From contig OY987249.1 of NCBI GenBank assembly GCA_963920765.1, positions 18,324,483-18,388,482 of the forward strand: a stretch of DNA of 64,000 nucleotides, given 5' to 3'. The notes beneath the pieces were generated by a model, which saw nothing but the letters and a program-made list of their open reading frames with translations, had not been told where the DNA came from and did not search any database. The position numbers were made by a program, and so were the translations under genes. The DNA comes from Ulota crispa (Eukaryota > Streptophyta > Bryopsida > Orthotrichales > Orthotrichaceae). Below are positions 1-12,004 of the stretch, one piece after another (within the stretch, counting starts at the first letter, position 1; each line of letters opens with the position of its first letter).

Positions 1-127
1 TTGTTTGTTAATTTGTACATTTATTTTAAGACAACATAAATTAAAGAGGTCAGGTTTAGATCATAATAAACTTGACAAATAACATGGTTTGCAGTCAGTA
101 ACGATGAAGTGTGATTGGGCTGTGCAG

Positions 128-384
128 GGAAACTGTTTGATGCAGTGGAGCAAGCGTCGAGAGACGTGATGAAGACGGGCTCTGCAGCAGCGGCGACGGT
201 GGTGACACACAAGTACGGAGAGCCAGCAGGGAAGGCCACGGGAGACTCGCTGGGCACGGCGGCACATCTCGTGGGGACAGCGTGGACTGTGGCTAAGCTG
301 CCCAAAGTTCTCAACCCCATTGCAGCCATTCGCCCCACCCGCGTTACCATGATGGAACTCAATGCTGCAAAAAGGCTCACTTAA
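128..384 (+). CDS. ERD7: Senescence/spartin-domain protein (ERD7-like), last exon only
   Basis: This is the 3' terminal exon of a gene whose body lies left of the window. It follows an acceptor (tgtgcag at 121-127) and ends with TAA at 382-384. It reads from a split Gly codon through GKLFDAVEQASRDVMKTGS, then VVTHKYGEPAGKATGDSLG, then GTAWTVAKLPKVLNP. This is the pattern of the C-terminal end of plant senescence/dehydration-associated proteins: DAVE, a VM-S/T run, an HxYGE-AG-AT motif, GTAW and a K-x-LNP stretch. Family members (ERD7 and relatives) associate with membranes or lipid droplets and respond to drought, cold and senescence; that is family knowledge, not visible here. The tail after LNP is short. 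The exon starts in phase 1, so the preceding base must come from the missing exon. Identity of the domain is fairly secure; the choice of ERD7 over its paralogues is not. Confidence 0.72.
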
Positions 385-1300
385 GCTGAGTTTCATGACA
401 CCATTCCAGACGGCATTTTTGGGCTTCTTGCACTTTTCTCTCTGGAAATGGTGGGTGATGGTACGGATCGATTAGAAATGGCGGTGATAGTACGGAGGGA
501 GCAGTGAGACAGCATCTTTCAGTCAACTAGGCTGTCAGTGTCAACTTTAGATGTATATTTAGACGTGATTATTTTGCAGTTTTTTTTCCCAATGGGTAGT
601 TCTTTCTTTCATTTGTAGGAAAAACGTGAGAAGGTGACAGCAATGGACATTCCTACAGTGAAAGACAGCATCGACCAACAAATTTTTTGGCCAGAAATGT
701 CAAATAGTAGCCAACTTTTAATGCCAGTAATTTTTTTGACTAACGATAGTTCCATTTGATATTTGTAACTTTTGTCTTGAGACCTTTTTGCTATTAGTTG
801 CAAAGAGTTTCAACTTATTGAGGAGTGACATAACAGCACCCGTAGCTTGCCAACAGACCATGAATTTGTCTTTAATTTTGGACTTGTGTTTTAGGACTTG
901 TGTTATATTTTCATGGGTTTTGAAAATGTGATGTCTTTCTTACCGACAATATGGGGTTTTAAATCTCGGGATTTTAAAATTATTTTAGGTGTTTTTGCAA
1001 GCGCAAATGGAGTTCTGTTTGAGCAAAATATTCTCTCACGAAAAGATGCGAAAGTTTTTTTTGCAAAAAGCCCAAACATGGACTCTCTTGTATGGGAAAA
1101 TTTTGAGGAAGAAAAGAGAATTAAGATACCAGCCTCAGTACCAGCATGAGAAAGAAAGATTTTCCACTTCTAAGTACGGGTCAAAGAAAAACCAGACTTC
1201 ACTTTGTAAGGGACAAAATCTTACAATGGTTTTCTCCCTAAACAACTAAATGCGGGTTTGATTTCTTTGGAAACTATTCTAAAAGCTCTTGGCTAAAGTC
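385..1300. other. Spacer, no gene seen
   Basis: The first 200 bases are probably the 3' UTR of the senescence-domain gene. The rest is AT-rich with only short stop-bounded frames and no splice-framed coding pattern. Confidence 0.5.
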
Positions 1301-1304
1301 TTAA

Positions 1305-1925
1305 CCCCTAAATACCCAAGGCCTTTCTGAACTTCTTGGCATTTTCAGGAAAGTGAACAATTAGCCAACCTAAGTTTTTTTAAACTGTAATTGTAGATAT
1401 TTAAATTTGACATGTTAGAGATTACATGGAAAAAGAAAACATAATAATATCACTTATAGCTTGAAAGATTTGAACATGAGGGTGTTAAAATTGTACAAGT
1501 GATTTGGAGTCCTCTAATCCTCCTTTCACATGTCAAATCTAAAAAGTTGGTCATCAAAAAAAATGAGGTTTAAGGTCATTACATGTTTAACAACCAATTT
1601 ACGGCTTTCAAAATCTACTTCTGTATTTTGTTTAAATCAATTTCTAATGCAGATTTTTCTCCAACTGAGCTCTAGTGTTCATGAGGCTCATTTTTAAGAT
1701 CTTCCAACACTAGAAAATTCAAGATTGCAATGGATACCCTTGTACAAATTCTTGAATACAAAAATCATGAACATTCATTTTCAAAATCAGATTTTTGATA
1801 CTAAAAATAGACTTCAAAACAAACTTGTGCTCAAAAGAAAATACCCAAAATAGTGATTTGATAAGATTTTATTCGTCTTCAATGTTTTTCAAACACCCAA
1901 ATTGGGTGTCTTGGGCATTTAGGCG
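1305..1925. repeat. TTAA element, family E copy 1 (621 bp)
   Basis: It is flanked by TTAA at 1301-1304 and 1926-1929. Left end CCCCTAAATACCCAAGGC and inverted right end CGCCTAAATGCCCAAGAC form imperfect terminal inverted repeats. The body is non-coding and matches 24384-25033 along its length (shared landmarks: a block about an annual-length fall to a bottom TCAAAATCAGATTTTTGA and a terminal ACCCAAATTGGGT palindrome). A more diverged copy lies at about 8923-9558. Confidence 0.8.
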
Positions 1926-1929
1926 TTAA

Positions 1930-3038
1930 TATGTGTTGTTCTTCTGGCTGTTAATAAATGGTCATTGATTGTACTGTACAGTACTTCGGTGCAATTTTTT
2001 TATTAAACTGGAGAGTTTTAACTCCTAACTATCAGGCATATGACCACTTAGTTATGTATCATAAATTTTTATCACTTAGGTTTACACTATGGTGTAGAAC
2101 ATCATGGTGTATGAAATCTCTGCACCGCTTTATATTTAAAACTTTGAACATTATGGTGGTAAACTCAAACTTCGATTGATAAATACAAAATTCAATCTTG
2201 AGAACTTTCCAAAGATTCAAACTGGAGTAGAAACTAGAGTTCATGATCCTTCATTTTTAGTTGCTCTCAAGTTTAAAACAAATGAATTTTTGTGTTTAAA
2301 ATGCAATTAAAGAACATGGAGCAACAAGTTGCAAATAATACACAAGAAAGGTAATTTCTGGTAGCCCGTTCATAAAGAATTTTCAAAATGTAGAAAAATG
2401 ACACTTCGGGGTTAAGATTAATTTGTACCCATCATTAGTATAAAACTAGACCAATCTTTTTAAAACACGTCGAGCCAAACGGAAATCCTTTTGGGCTCCC
2501 AAATCCCACTCATACCAGCATGTGGACCCTAGATGAGAAAGCTACAATTTTCAACTAAGAAAAAAATTTAAAAATCTTGAAATTCTCCAGCAGAAGACCA
2601 AGCTGAAACTTTTTTCAATCCAGATTTCAGTTAGATTCAGATACTTTAAATTAGTCTGTCAAGGGGCATGAATATCTATTTGACTAACTACAGAAAAGGG
2701 GCAGTTCTTCACTTTTCTTTTTCTTCAATAAAAACCAGGAACTTTTTCACCCATTCTCCATACGAAGGTATGGTATTATCAGGATTGAGGGGCCAAAAGT
2801 TTTTTGTACAAACTTAGTTTGTCAGTTGTTCTTGAAACTCCTAAAAAGTATAGCTTCTCGTTTTGTGTGTTTACATGATCCAAGTCTTCCAACCCCCTGT
2901 TGGTCCTGCTGTCAATGTTACAATTACGACACAAAACCTAATGAAAATTTGCATCCGAATTCGTAGTAGCAATGGAAATATTGCCAAAAGAAGGTTGATC
3001 GCAATTTAGCAACATTCTAGTAAGTTATGGATTAACCC
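1930..3038. other. Spacer, no gene seen
   Basis: AT-rich spacer between two TTAA elements. I see no coding exon, RNA gene or strong repeat. Confidence 0.45.
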
Positions 3039-3042
3039 TTAA

Positions 3043-3805
3043 CCCGTAAAGGACGAAAGAGCCCAATATGGTCAAAGGGGGTGCTTGGAGGTGTGAAAGT
3101 ATACAAAAGAGGCATTTTTAGCTTAAATTTTGGTTTGCCACCCAAGTCCAAATGGAGTTTGCTAGTTCAAGAAAAATTTCTGATCAGCTTGTTCTTTGAA
3201 GCGCCTCCTTTGCTCTAAATTCTACATGGAATATGGAAAATATTCTATTTTTTTAACAATTAGGAGTAGAATGTCTTTGGGCAAACAAAGGGAGCGGCTT
3301 AGAGAGTAGATGGGACGGGTGCTCTCATGTCTCGTATTGTACAACGGAGAAGTTTGGTGATGTGTCACTTTTTTTTCTTGATTTGGGCAAGGTTTTTAAA
3401 CTCTAAAGTAAGGAGCTAGTGAAATCTAGCTACTTTGAGTGACCACAAATGGAAAAAAACTCAAAAAGATATGGAGTTTTTTTTCCATCAAGTATAGCAA
3501 GACACAATCTCATGGGATCAATCGTTAGGTAAATCTTTTTTTTGAGAAAATATTATGTGAAAGTCCGAAATCCATATTTTGAATTGTTGCCCAAATTGGA
3601 AAACATGAGATTCTCAACGATGGGGATTTTGCAAATTTACTTGGTTTTGAAATCAAATTGGTTTAAAACATTTGATTTATAGTTGGGTATGGAATGACCG
3701 GTTTGGATTATGTGATTACTTGTTCAACTCTCCAAAAACTTGGGGAATAAGTTGAAGGTTTTATGTTGGAGGTATGCTGAATTTTCTTAGGAAGACGCTT
3801 AGGGG
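3043..3805. repeat. TTAA element, family A (763 bp)
   Basis: TTAA at 3039-3042 precedes the left end CCCGTAAAGGACGAAAGA. The right end, read inward on the other strand, is CCCCTAAGCGTCTTCC and is followed by TTAA at 3806-3809. That same TTAA is the left flank of the next element, so the two abut. No coding sequence inside. Only one copy is evident in the window. Confidence 0.6.
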
Positions 3806-3809
3806 TTAA

Positions 3810-4035
3810 CCCTTAAACGCCTTTATGGCATAGTATATACATTGACATATAATTGTCATTTGCTACCAATAAGAAATTTTAATTCGGGTTCTCAAGTAGC
3901 TCACAAGAACCACATTGATCTATTCTCCAACTTCTTTGTTGGTCTCAAATGTAATAGAGGTGTGGATCCATTCCAAATACAAGAAAAATACACCATATTG
4001 TACTGGCCGCAAAGGGTTTTCTTGTTGTTCAAGGG
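3810..4035 (+). repeat. TTAA element, family B copy 1 (226 bp)
   Basis: It is bounded by TTAA at 3806-3809 and 4036-4039. Ends are CCCTTAAACGCC and, inverted, CCCTTGAACAAC. The body has recognisable family landmarks: catagtatatac near the left end, aattgtcatttgctacca, a central caacttctttgttg palindrome and ccattccaaatacaagaaaa. At least eight copies of this family occur in the window. A deletion derivative follows directly at 4040-4169 and ends at the TTAA at 4170-4173. Confidence 0.85.
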
Positions 4036-4039
4036 TTAA

Positions 4040-4169
4040 ATAGCCAAGCAACGTTGCTGCATAACTAACATATGCTACCAACAAATTTTTTAAATTTGAG
4101 ATCTTGTCCAAATACAAGAAAAATACATCATATTGTATTGCTTACTATGGTTGCTCAGACATTTAAGGG
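4040..4169 (+). repeat. Internally deleted family B copy
   Basis: It shares atgctaccaacaa and ccaaatacaagaaaaatac with the 226-bp family B elements but lacks most of the interior. The right end atttaaggg is followed by TTAA (4170-4173). It abuts the full-length copy on its left. Confidence 0.65.
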
Positions 4170-4259
4170 TTAACCAACCTCAACCCTTTCTAAACAAATC
4201 GTCTTGCAAAATAAACTACAAAATTTCATAGTTACATGAGTTGCAAAATTTCTTCAATA

Positions 4260-4577
4260 GGGGGCTTCAAACTTAATTTTCTTCAAGTGACTCACGTTGC
4301 GATTCACCTCTGTGAATTCACTAATGAATAGTGAGGTGACTCACCCCTCTAAAATTCACTCCTAACATGATTCACATGAGAAGTGAACTTCACAAACTCA
4401 CTTTTGCGAGTCTCATCCTCACGGCTATCTTAGACACCTAGACCCCGCCTTGCGCACAAAACCGTAATCGCAAATTCTTTGGTGTGTTAAACTTTTGGCG
4501 AAGAATTCACTAATGAGCTGGGATCCCGTGAGGTGAGAAACTAATACCGGTAGGCCACATTTCATGTTTGAACCCCC
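4260..4577. repeat. TA-flanked inverted-repeat element, family S copy 1
   Basis: Terminal inverted repeat GGGGGCTTCAAAC on the left and GTTTGAACCCCC on the right, with TA on both sides (4258-4259 and 4578-4579). The interior is rich in GTGAATTCAC-like inverted motifs. A second copy lies at 18557-18860. TA flanks suggest a Tc1/mariner-type non-autonomous element. Confidence 0.65.
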
Positions 4578-4579
4578 TA

Positions 4580-5477
4580 ATCAATACGTCATTCAAACTT
4601 CGAGCCAAGTGGACTTCGAAATGCTTTCACACGTCGACATGTGGTTTAAAGATGTGACAGTTGTTCAATCCAATAGTCACATGAGTTCACAGCGTGACAC
4701 CTGGAAATTGTCATATCTAATCTATTCGCAGGACAAACTCTCAGGATATAAGTTACTGGAAATGTTTAATCACAAAGTAAGAGTGTTTTCTTAGTTCGAA
4801 ATGCTCTCACAAGAACATTAGTAAGCGTCATCTCCAGCGCGATCGTTCTTGCTTTTCAAGTTTGTGATCCAAGTCTTTGATTATGACAAGTTCATGCATT
4901 CGTTTGCTAAACCTGTCATATAGTGGATTACACACTTCATGGCGCTTGAATCAAAGTCCGGGGAGTTTTTTAGGCTAAGCCTATAGAAATGAAGAATATT
5001 CTCTCTTTTTTCCTCTAGAATGGTCGGTTTTTCTCCTAAACTTTTGAATTCAATTCGGCAATTCTCAAAATCAACCGGCTAGCTTGTAACTAAATGCCGG
5101 TACTCCCCGTACAAGCCGCTTGATACGTTAACACAAAGTCCAAATTGCACCTACTATCGTTCGTAAGACTGGGGACAGGACCAATTCAGAGCATAAAACA
5201 TGTCGAATCTCTACCGTTAGATTGGATCATACCTACACGAAAAACCAAAACAACGATGCACACAATTGCATCGCATTCAAACCGTATCCCGAATTTGTAC
5301 TGAAAATGGTGCATGAAACAAACATGAAAGGCCAAAGAATAAACTCAGTATAACAGCCAAATTTAGCAGTGGCACTCCATCCACCTTTGCTCAACCAAAA
5401 CGTGGTTGACGGACAATCAACACTCAGCAGATGAGGTCATGGAAAAACCATCAAAAACGCCTACTGTTGCGAAGAAG
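4580..5477. other. Spacer, no gene seen; includes eL13 3' flank
   Basis: No recognisable exon or repeat. The right end will contain the eL13 3' UTR on the minus strand. Confidence 0.45.
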
Positions 5478-7295
5478 TTACTTCTTCTCTTCCTTCTCGG
5501 CAGCCTCAGCCTTTTTCTTCCGGACACCAACCAACTTCGCGTTCATCCTCTCCTGACGCAGCTTGTAGTATCCCTTTTGAGCCTTCATCTCATCAGTAAT
5601 GGAGACGATCTCTGCAGTAGGCCGGGGCTTCACAATTGGCAAGACTGATCCAGCCAACTGGGTCACACTCGACAATTCCTCAGCGCTCGAATCTCCCGAC
5701 TGCAGAACAACCACGTAAATGTTTATTCCAGGAATAAGCATAAGAATTAGAAGAACCGACTACAATTTTAAGCCATCACAAATCATTAGGCAGTATCTGG
5801 GATAAAAGCTGGAAAAAGCAAACAAATATTTACAACCTAATTGCTAAAAAAACCTGGACCAGCTATTAGTAGCTACGGCTTTTGAGGCTGACACAGTAGT
5901 ATGGAATCCCAGTAGTCAAAAGTTCGTTAGTACAAGGCGGCTTATAATCTTATTCAACACAGCGCAAAGAGAGTCTGAGGAGCTACTTCAGTTCATCTAA
6001 AAGGCCACAGGATATGCAATGCACCTGTGCTTTCAATCAAGCCGTGATTAATTCAGGAAAAAACTGCATTTCACTGATATTCAATTCTCTCGGGGAAGAA
6101 TGAAGGTTGAATGAACACCATAAATTCTAAAGGCCAGAATTTCAAGTACCTTTGTCTTTCGTGAGCGTCTGGGGAACACAACCAACTTGGCCCTGTAGGT
6201 ATTGAGCCGGTTGACATTCTCCTGAAGACTCTCCAAACACCGGTTCTTGCGGCGGTGATCAACAGCGATACCGATGGTAGGTGCGAGCTTCTTGGGGATG
6301 CCAGCAGCCTGGAAAGACAAGAACATGAAAAAAGTGAAAACCGAATACAAGTGAAGAAATATGGTGTGAGGTTCGTTAAACGCACAAAACTAGGTGCACA
6401 GTCTTAAGGTATACACTTCTAAAAATGAATTTTAGTTAAAAGAAAAACCTAATCTCTAATAAATCTGTTTCTAGCCCATTCTGCTACCACGTAACAATGC
6501 AACCACCATATGGCCAAAGTCCAAGTTCGAGGCAACAGCATTGGCTAGCGAGACGATTGTCATAATCCAATGCAAAAAGACTATTGATCAACCAAAAACT
6601 ACGTATAAAGAGATTTAAGATATGAAGACATCTAGCAATAATTACGATAATATTCTCGAGCCGCCCGGCTAGAAAAGGTTATCTAATCCATCTGAAAAGG
6701 AAAGCATGATTCGTTTACAAGCCTAATGCCAGTTTTCATTCGTTATAAACAGACCTGGTAGTTGTTTGAAACCCTTTCATTACTAATTAAAACAATTATA
6801 TTACCTTCAACTCCTCCAAGGTGAAACCACGTCCAGAACGGATCTTGGCGTTGTACTTCAAGGTCTGGGAATGCACAACGGGTCGAAGAGGACCAGAAGT
6901 GGGACGTGGAAAGACAGCAACGGCCTTCTTCTGACGCACTGCAATAATAAAAAATAAATAATGAAAAGATGCCATCGCCACAACAGTCGTTTGGAACAGT
7001 TATCAGTTTACATCACTCCATAAGTTAGCGTTCAAATGCTTTAAGACTCTACCTAAAGTATATCACTTAAGCTAAAGTTTAAGACAATTAAAAGCTAAAT
7101 CATCACAAAAAGGTAACGACCACTTCTCAGCTCAACAAAGATGCACGCGATCAAAAGAGAGAAACGCTATAACACGAAAACCTTACCCGTTCTTCTTCTT
7201 TTTTTGCGTGCGGGCTGGTTGAACCAGGTCCTCACATAGCTCTGCCAGTCCTTCTTGAAGTGACCATTAGGAATGACATTGTTGTGCTTCACCAT
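5478..7295 (-). CDS. RPL13: Ribosomal protein eL13 (60S subunit, RPL13)
   Basis: Complete minus-strand gene with four coding exons: 7295-7187, 6938-6805, 6308-6150 and 5699-5478. All introns are GT-AG and phases join cleanly (1, 0, 0), giving 207 residues, the usual plant length. The start is fixed by the family N-terminus [17 protein letters not shown]. Later diagnostics are [47 protein letters not shown] and the lysine/glutamate-rich end EAAEKEEKK. It is a structural protein of the large cytosolic ribosomal subunit. An acceptor at 7306 (TTTTTCTAG) just before the start and a possible donor at 7617 suggest an intron in the 5' UTR, with a leader exon at about 7618-7760; this part is inference. 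Telo-boxes lie in that region, as expected for plant ribosomal protein genes. A repeat (7857-8170) lies directly upstream. The coding exons look intact and functional. Confidence 0.97.
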
Positions 7296-7351
7296 GGTTT
7301 TCGCCCTAGAAAAATCACATCGTCAGCAACTACGACGCTTTCGAAAGCCTT

Positions 7352-7360
7352 AAACCCTAA
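7352..7360 (+). promoter_or_regulatory. Telo-box AAACCCTAA in the putative leader intron of RPL13
   Basis: Exact AAACCCTAA, followed by three imperfect AACCGCCCTA units. Telo-boxes are typical of promoters and first introns of plant translation genes. Confidence 0.55.
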
Positions 7361-7713
7361 ACCGCCCTAAACCGCCCTAAACCGATGCTTTGACCTTAAT
7401 GCATACTCTCACGTTTTCCCGAACTTATGGACGGACAAGGATCCGGTGACCGCTTCAAGCTTTTGCAAAATTTAACGGCCGACATGAATGGAATATGAAC
7501 GGAGGCCGAACACACCAAATCGAGCGAACTTCAAAACACAACCTACGGAGTTTGCAAAGCCTAACAGGAGTGTTACTAGCAACAGTAATTTCAAAGGAGA
7601 TTGTTTAGATGGAGTACCTCCAAGACGCTTGCGACGGAACGGGGCGCTGACGACGGGGGCTACGGAGGAAAAGAGAGTGAGTGAAGCTGGACCTTGCGCT
7701 ATCACTGAGCGCC

Positions 7714-7722
7714 AAACCCTAA
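7714..7722 (+). promoter_or_regulatory. Second telo-box AAACCCTAA near the RPL13 leader
   Basis: Exact AAACCCTAA about 420 bp upstream of the eL13 start codon, at the putative transcription start region of the minus-strand gene. Confidence 0.55.
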
Positions 7723-7856
7723 CACCAACGGCCTGGATGGTTCGGCATCTGACGGTGTGAGATGGTCCGATTGCCCGGCGGTGAATTTCAGAGATTTTGG
7801 ACCTGTCACCAAAGAGGGGTTTTGTACGGGGGCCTAACACCGTGCTAACCATAAAG

Positions 7857-8170
7857 GGGAAATTTTCATAGATAACTTACCCCTGAAGTTTGCAATATTT
7901 GCATAGATACCCCGCTTTTTCCAGAAATTGCACAAGCGTGATAAAAAAGTTTAAGCGTTTGTTTTGTTATGCATGTCATTTCCCTTCTTCCTTTGTGCGT
8001 ATGTTGTTTCTTTTCTATTTTTTTACATTTCATTTTTCAACATAGGTCATAAAGGAAGTACAAGCACAACAAATAAATTCCTAAAATTTATAGTCATTGT
8101 GCAATTTTTGAAAAATCAAGGATATCTATGTATATATGGCAAATTTTAAGGATATCCATGAAATTTTTCC
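7857..8170. repeat. Family M element copy 1 (314 bp), RPL13 upstream region
   Basis: Left end GGGGAAATTTTCATAGATAA and right end ggatatccatgaaatttttcc are inverted repeats. Internal landmarks shared with the other copies are gaagtttgcaatatttgcat, gcaagaa-type cttttt(c)cagaaattgcacaa, tgttatgcatgtcattt, cttcttcctttgtgcg and cacaacaaataaat. It lies about 100 bp beyond the putative RPL13 transcript start and may form its distal promoter. Confidence 0.8.
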
Positions 8171-8453
8171 TTTACAAAAAAAAGGTATAAATAGTTAATG
8201 GTTTTTATCTAAGCAATATTTTTGTTGTATCTAGAAATATATTGATTTGAAAAAACTCAATTAAGATTATTCATAACCTTAGCCAAAATATAAAACATTT
8301 GAAATGTAGTGTTTGACGAGGCTCTCCAAAGTTTCTCTAACACCTCAAAAGTTGCCATGACTAATCCTATGTGTTTTCTGAAACTTGAAGTTGCTGTATA
8401 CACAATGGGTTATGGTTGAATATTAATTTAAATTTTTTGAATTCAAGTCTACT

Positions 8454-8653
8454 NNNNNNNNNNNNNNNNNNNNNNNNNNNNNNNNNNNNNNNNNNNNNNN
8501 NNNNNNNNNNNNNNNNNNNNNNNNNNNNNNNNNNNNNNNNNNNNNNNNNNNNNNNNNNNNNNNNNNNNNNNNNNNNNNNNNNNNNNNNNNNNNNNNNNNN
8601 NNNNNNNNNNNNNNNNNNNNNNNNNNNNNNNNNNNNNNNNNNNNNNNNNNNNN
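8454..8653. other. Assembly gap, 200 N
   Basis: Exactly 200 ambiguous bases, the usual placeholder for a gap of unknown size. Reading frames across it are meaningless. Confidence 0.99.
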
Positions 8654-8686
8654 GTGTATTTGTGGGTATACCCGGCGCTCAAGGGG
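8654..8686. repeat. Right end of a TTAA element cut by the gap
   Basis: The bases directly after the gap end cggcgctcaagggg followed by TTAA (8687-8690). Read inward this is CCCCTTGAGCGCCG, the TTAA-element end signature, closest to the element at 23951-24177. Confidence 0.5.
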
Positions 8687-8922
8687 TTAAGGAGAATGAT
8701 AAAGATGTTGATTAAAATAATTATAATGATGCATTGAAACTATATTTCAAATCTATATTTCAAATCAAGAAACTGTCATATTATAAGACATTGTTGAATG
8801 AAATTATAAATATCAATCCAAAGTAAGTAAACAATAGACATGTTTGATATAAATTCCCTTGAAATTGCTACACAAACATTATCCATTGAAGAAATTTTCA
8901 TATGGCTTTCTTTGAGCTACAA

Positions 8923-9558
8923 CTAGAAGGAAATGCCTGAGGTCTTTTTTGAGCATCTAGGAATTTTCTCTTAATTGAACAAAAAGCCAATGTTTTAATA
9001 AGCTGTATCAAGTTTTTTTAAATTGTAACCGTACCAATTCAAACTAGATATGTTAGGGATCACATAAGAAAAGAAAACACAATAATATCATTCATGGATT
9101 GAAAGATTATAATGTTTGATCATGAGGGTGTTAAAACTGCACAAATGATTTGGAGTCTTTCAACCCTCTTTTCACATGTTGAATATAAAACATTGGTCAC
9201 CAAAAAATATTAAGGTTAAAGGTCATAACATACATAACTCCAATCACTTTATGGTTTTTCAAAATCTCTTCTACAATTTCTTATGATGAATTTCTAGTGT
9301 AAATTTTTCTCTAACTTCTAGTGTATTTGAGGCTCATTTTCAAGGGCTCTCAACACTATAGAAAGTCAAGACCTTTGCACAAAATCTTGAATAGAAAAAT
9401 CATAATCAATCATTTTCAAAATCAGATTTTTGAGGCTAAAATTAGATTTCAAAAGAATAATTCTAAAATACAAACTACTAAAATTAGCAATTTAGTTGGG
9501 TTTATTGGACCTCAAAGTTGTGACTACACCAAAATATGGTGCCACATGCATTTAGGAG
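8923..9558. repeat. TTAA element, family E copy 3, diverged
   Basis: It aligns over most of its length with 1305-1925 and 24384-25033 (shared: aaattgtaacc, ttcaaactagatatgttag, catgagggtgttaaaactgcac, gatttggagtc, tcattttcaaaatcagatttttga). The right end gcatttaggag is followed by TTAA (9559-9562). The left end has lost its TTAA. Confidence 0.6.
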
Positions 9559-9562
9559 TTAA

Positions 9563-10508
9563 TCGACATAAATAACCCCAACCCAAGGTTTGATATTCAC
9601 AAAATCTTTCTTTGTGCAAAACTATCATTCAATTCTAAGAGGCCTAAGCAAGGGTTTTTCAATTCAACCCAATGTTAGACATCCATTGTACTTGTTTTAC
9701 AACAATGAGTTTTTTGAAGTTTTCTTGGAATGTGCACATGTTAAGTTTGAAGAATCATTACATTTGTGCTTATTTCTTTGTTGTGATTGATCATTCACAC
9801 ATGCCCAGCCTTTATTTCTGCTTTTTCTCTCTTTGCGATCCTTGGAGCTACTTCACCATGACCTAAATTGTTTGTGAATTGCATATAGATTAATTTTCAA
9901 AATTCAGTTTTATACTGATACATCCTTGATAATACTTGTAAAAACAATATAACCGCAATCTAATTTCTAAAAGTCTACAACAATTATTCGCACATCAATT
10001 CCAACCTGTTTCTTCATATTACAATTTAGAATGAACCCTTCATAAACATTCAAAAATAAAGAAAGCCCCTGGGTCCTTTGGAGGTTAAAGTGTCTAGGAC
10101 ATCTTCCAAAGATCAAAAAATCAAATCAAATTACTAGATTGCACAACATAGAAACATTGCATATATGATGCATGACTTATAACTAACAATTTTCAAATTC
10201 GAATAGTTGGTCTAATGCTCTGTTCAAAAAAAGCTAGCACAAAGATGAAGCTTGGATTTTGTTCTTGTTGGTGAATTGCTTTTGAGCTAATGATACATGC
10301 ATTACGCTTTGGTATTTCTTATTGCAACAATTTAATTGTTTATAAGTGTCATGTCCTACACAGAACCACAGCTTTACTCCTCACACAAGAAGAAAGAAGG
10401 ATATGTAGGATGTGTTGATAGTTTGTATGAAATTAACTAATCATATAATCTCATCAACACAATTCAGAAAAGAAATTGGATGCAAAAAATACTCAATTTT
10501 TTTATTAA
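9563..10508. other. Spacer, no gene seen
   Basis: AT-rich. Frames are short and without conserved motifs. Confidence 0.45.
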
Positions 10509-11148
10509 CCTTTAAATGCAGATGCAAACATTTTTTACTTAATGGATGACGAAATCACTATAAGATGAAAAAAGTTGTTTTTCAATTGTTTTTTTTAGAG
10601 TTATCTTGAAGACATAGTCTATCATAAAAGGAAAAAAATAACCTCACTAAATATACTCAAATTTTTAGGTTACCCAAATTATAAGAAGATTCACTAACAC
10701 AATATTAAGTCCCATGTTCACCTCCTAGTAATTTTCATGAGGTGACTTATGCAACTTCTGCAAATAGTAGTAAAATGCGTGAGCACTTGTCACACCACAG
10801 TAGCGCCACCTTTGCAGGCCAGCATTGAAGATATGTACACCCGTAAGCGTCTGTGTCCCCATAACCGTCACCTCTGAAAACTTGGTAAATTTGTAGAAGT
10901 GAATAGATGTAATGACAAAGATGTACAATATGTGGACATGAAATCTTGAAAGTGATTATGGGTGCAATGGCAATTTGCTCTTTAAAAATTCACAACTTAT
11001 TCTCACGGTATCCAAACAATACATTAAAAGGTGCAAACTCATTATTTTTCTGTTCCTAATAGGATCCTATAATTTGCTAGCTGTTTATTGATACTCATCA
11101 TGTTCAAAACCCTTAGTTTGACGCTTATGGGTGTACATACCTTAAGGG
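10509..11148. repeat. TTAA element, family C copy 3, probably with internal insertion
   Basis: TTAA at 10505-10508 precedes CCTTTAAATGCAG. The first 350 bp match the element at 32375-32738 (shared: aaaaaagttgttttt, atttttaggtaaccc... , acttgtcacaccacagt). The far end cttaaggg is followed by TTAA at 11149-11152. The 17-mer gtacaccc(g/a)taagcgtc occurs inverted at about 10836 and 11121, which suggests extra sequence between the original element end and the present one. Confidence 0.5.
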
Positions 11149-11639
11149 TTAAGTTAGATACTTTTGAGATATGAACAACAGAACGACATTGGTTATTCAA
11201 TGGAACACAACCAAATGCACTCGTTCACAATCAAAGCCTCAATCAATACATATACGAAGGTTAAAAATGTGAAAAGATTTGCAAACCTCGAAATTTGCTG
11301 CAAACACTTGTGATACCATAAAACTACCAAAGTAGGATTTGTCTATAAACTGAAAAAAAGGTAAAGAGCATGTCTACTACGTATTGTTTCCTTAAACCCC
11401 AAATTGGAACATTCCCGAGGGAAAGCATACAGATTCTCTTCAGGAAAGATTCTCAAGTTTGCTGCAACATCTGCTCACTCCTACTCCACGATAGCCATTT
11501 GTAACCAGCTCTGCATTGACTACACAATCCTGATAACACAAAAGACGAGTTTCAGAATAGACTGCACATCCAAAAAAGCAGGAATTTCCATCATCGTTTT
11601 CCCAAATGAAGCGAAGATCAAAAGGGAAGGGTGTCTTAA

Positions 11640-12004
11640 CCCTTAATCTTGACCCTTAAAACAGGAATAGTAGATATGTTGCCATATAATTGGCATTTAC
11701 TACCAGCAAGAAGTTTTAATTTGGGATTCCAAATAGCGTACTACAATTGCATTGATTTATGTTCCAACTTCTTTGTTGATCACAAATGTACTAAAGCTGG
11801 AAATCCATTCCAAATAAAAGAAATGACATTTACTACCAACAAGAAGTTTTAATTTGGGATTTTAAATAGCTCACTAGAATTGAATTGATTTATGTTCCAA
11901 CTTCTTTGTTAATCTCAAATGTAGTAAAGGTGTGAATCCATTCCAAATACAAGAAAAAAACAAGAAAAACACCTTGTATTGTACTGATTGCAGATTGCAA
12001 AGGC
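11640..12004 (+). repeat. Family B copy with internal duplication, at the OBAP stop codon
   Basis: TTAA at 11636-11639 is followed by CCCTTAATCTTGACCCTTAA. Family B landmarks appear twice in tandem (gacatttactaccaacaagaagttttaatttgggat, caacttctttgtt, tccattccaaata). The far boundary is the TTAA at 12005-12008, whose complement holds the TAA stop codon of the OBAP gene. The right terminal repeat itself is degenerate. The OBAP 3' UTR is therefore probably element-derived. Confidence 0.6.

Noticed and set aside
5700..6149. Intron-encoded snoRNA in RPL13
   Set aside because: I looked for C/D box spacing on the minus strand and found no convincing pair.
8416..8715. Frames crossing the N block
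   Set aside because: The gap has no sequence, so the frames have no meaning.
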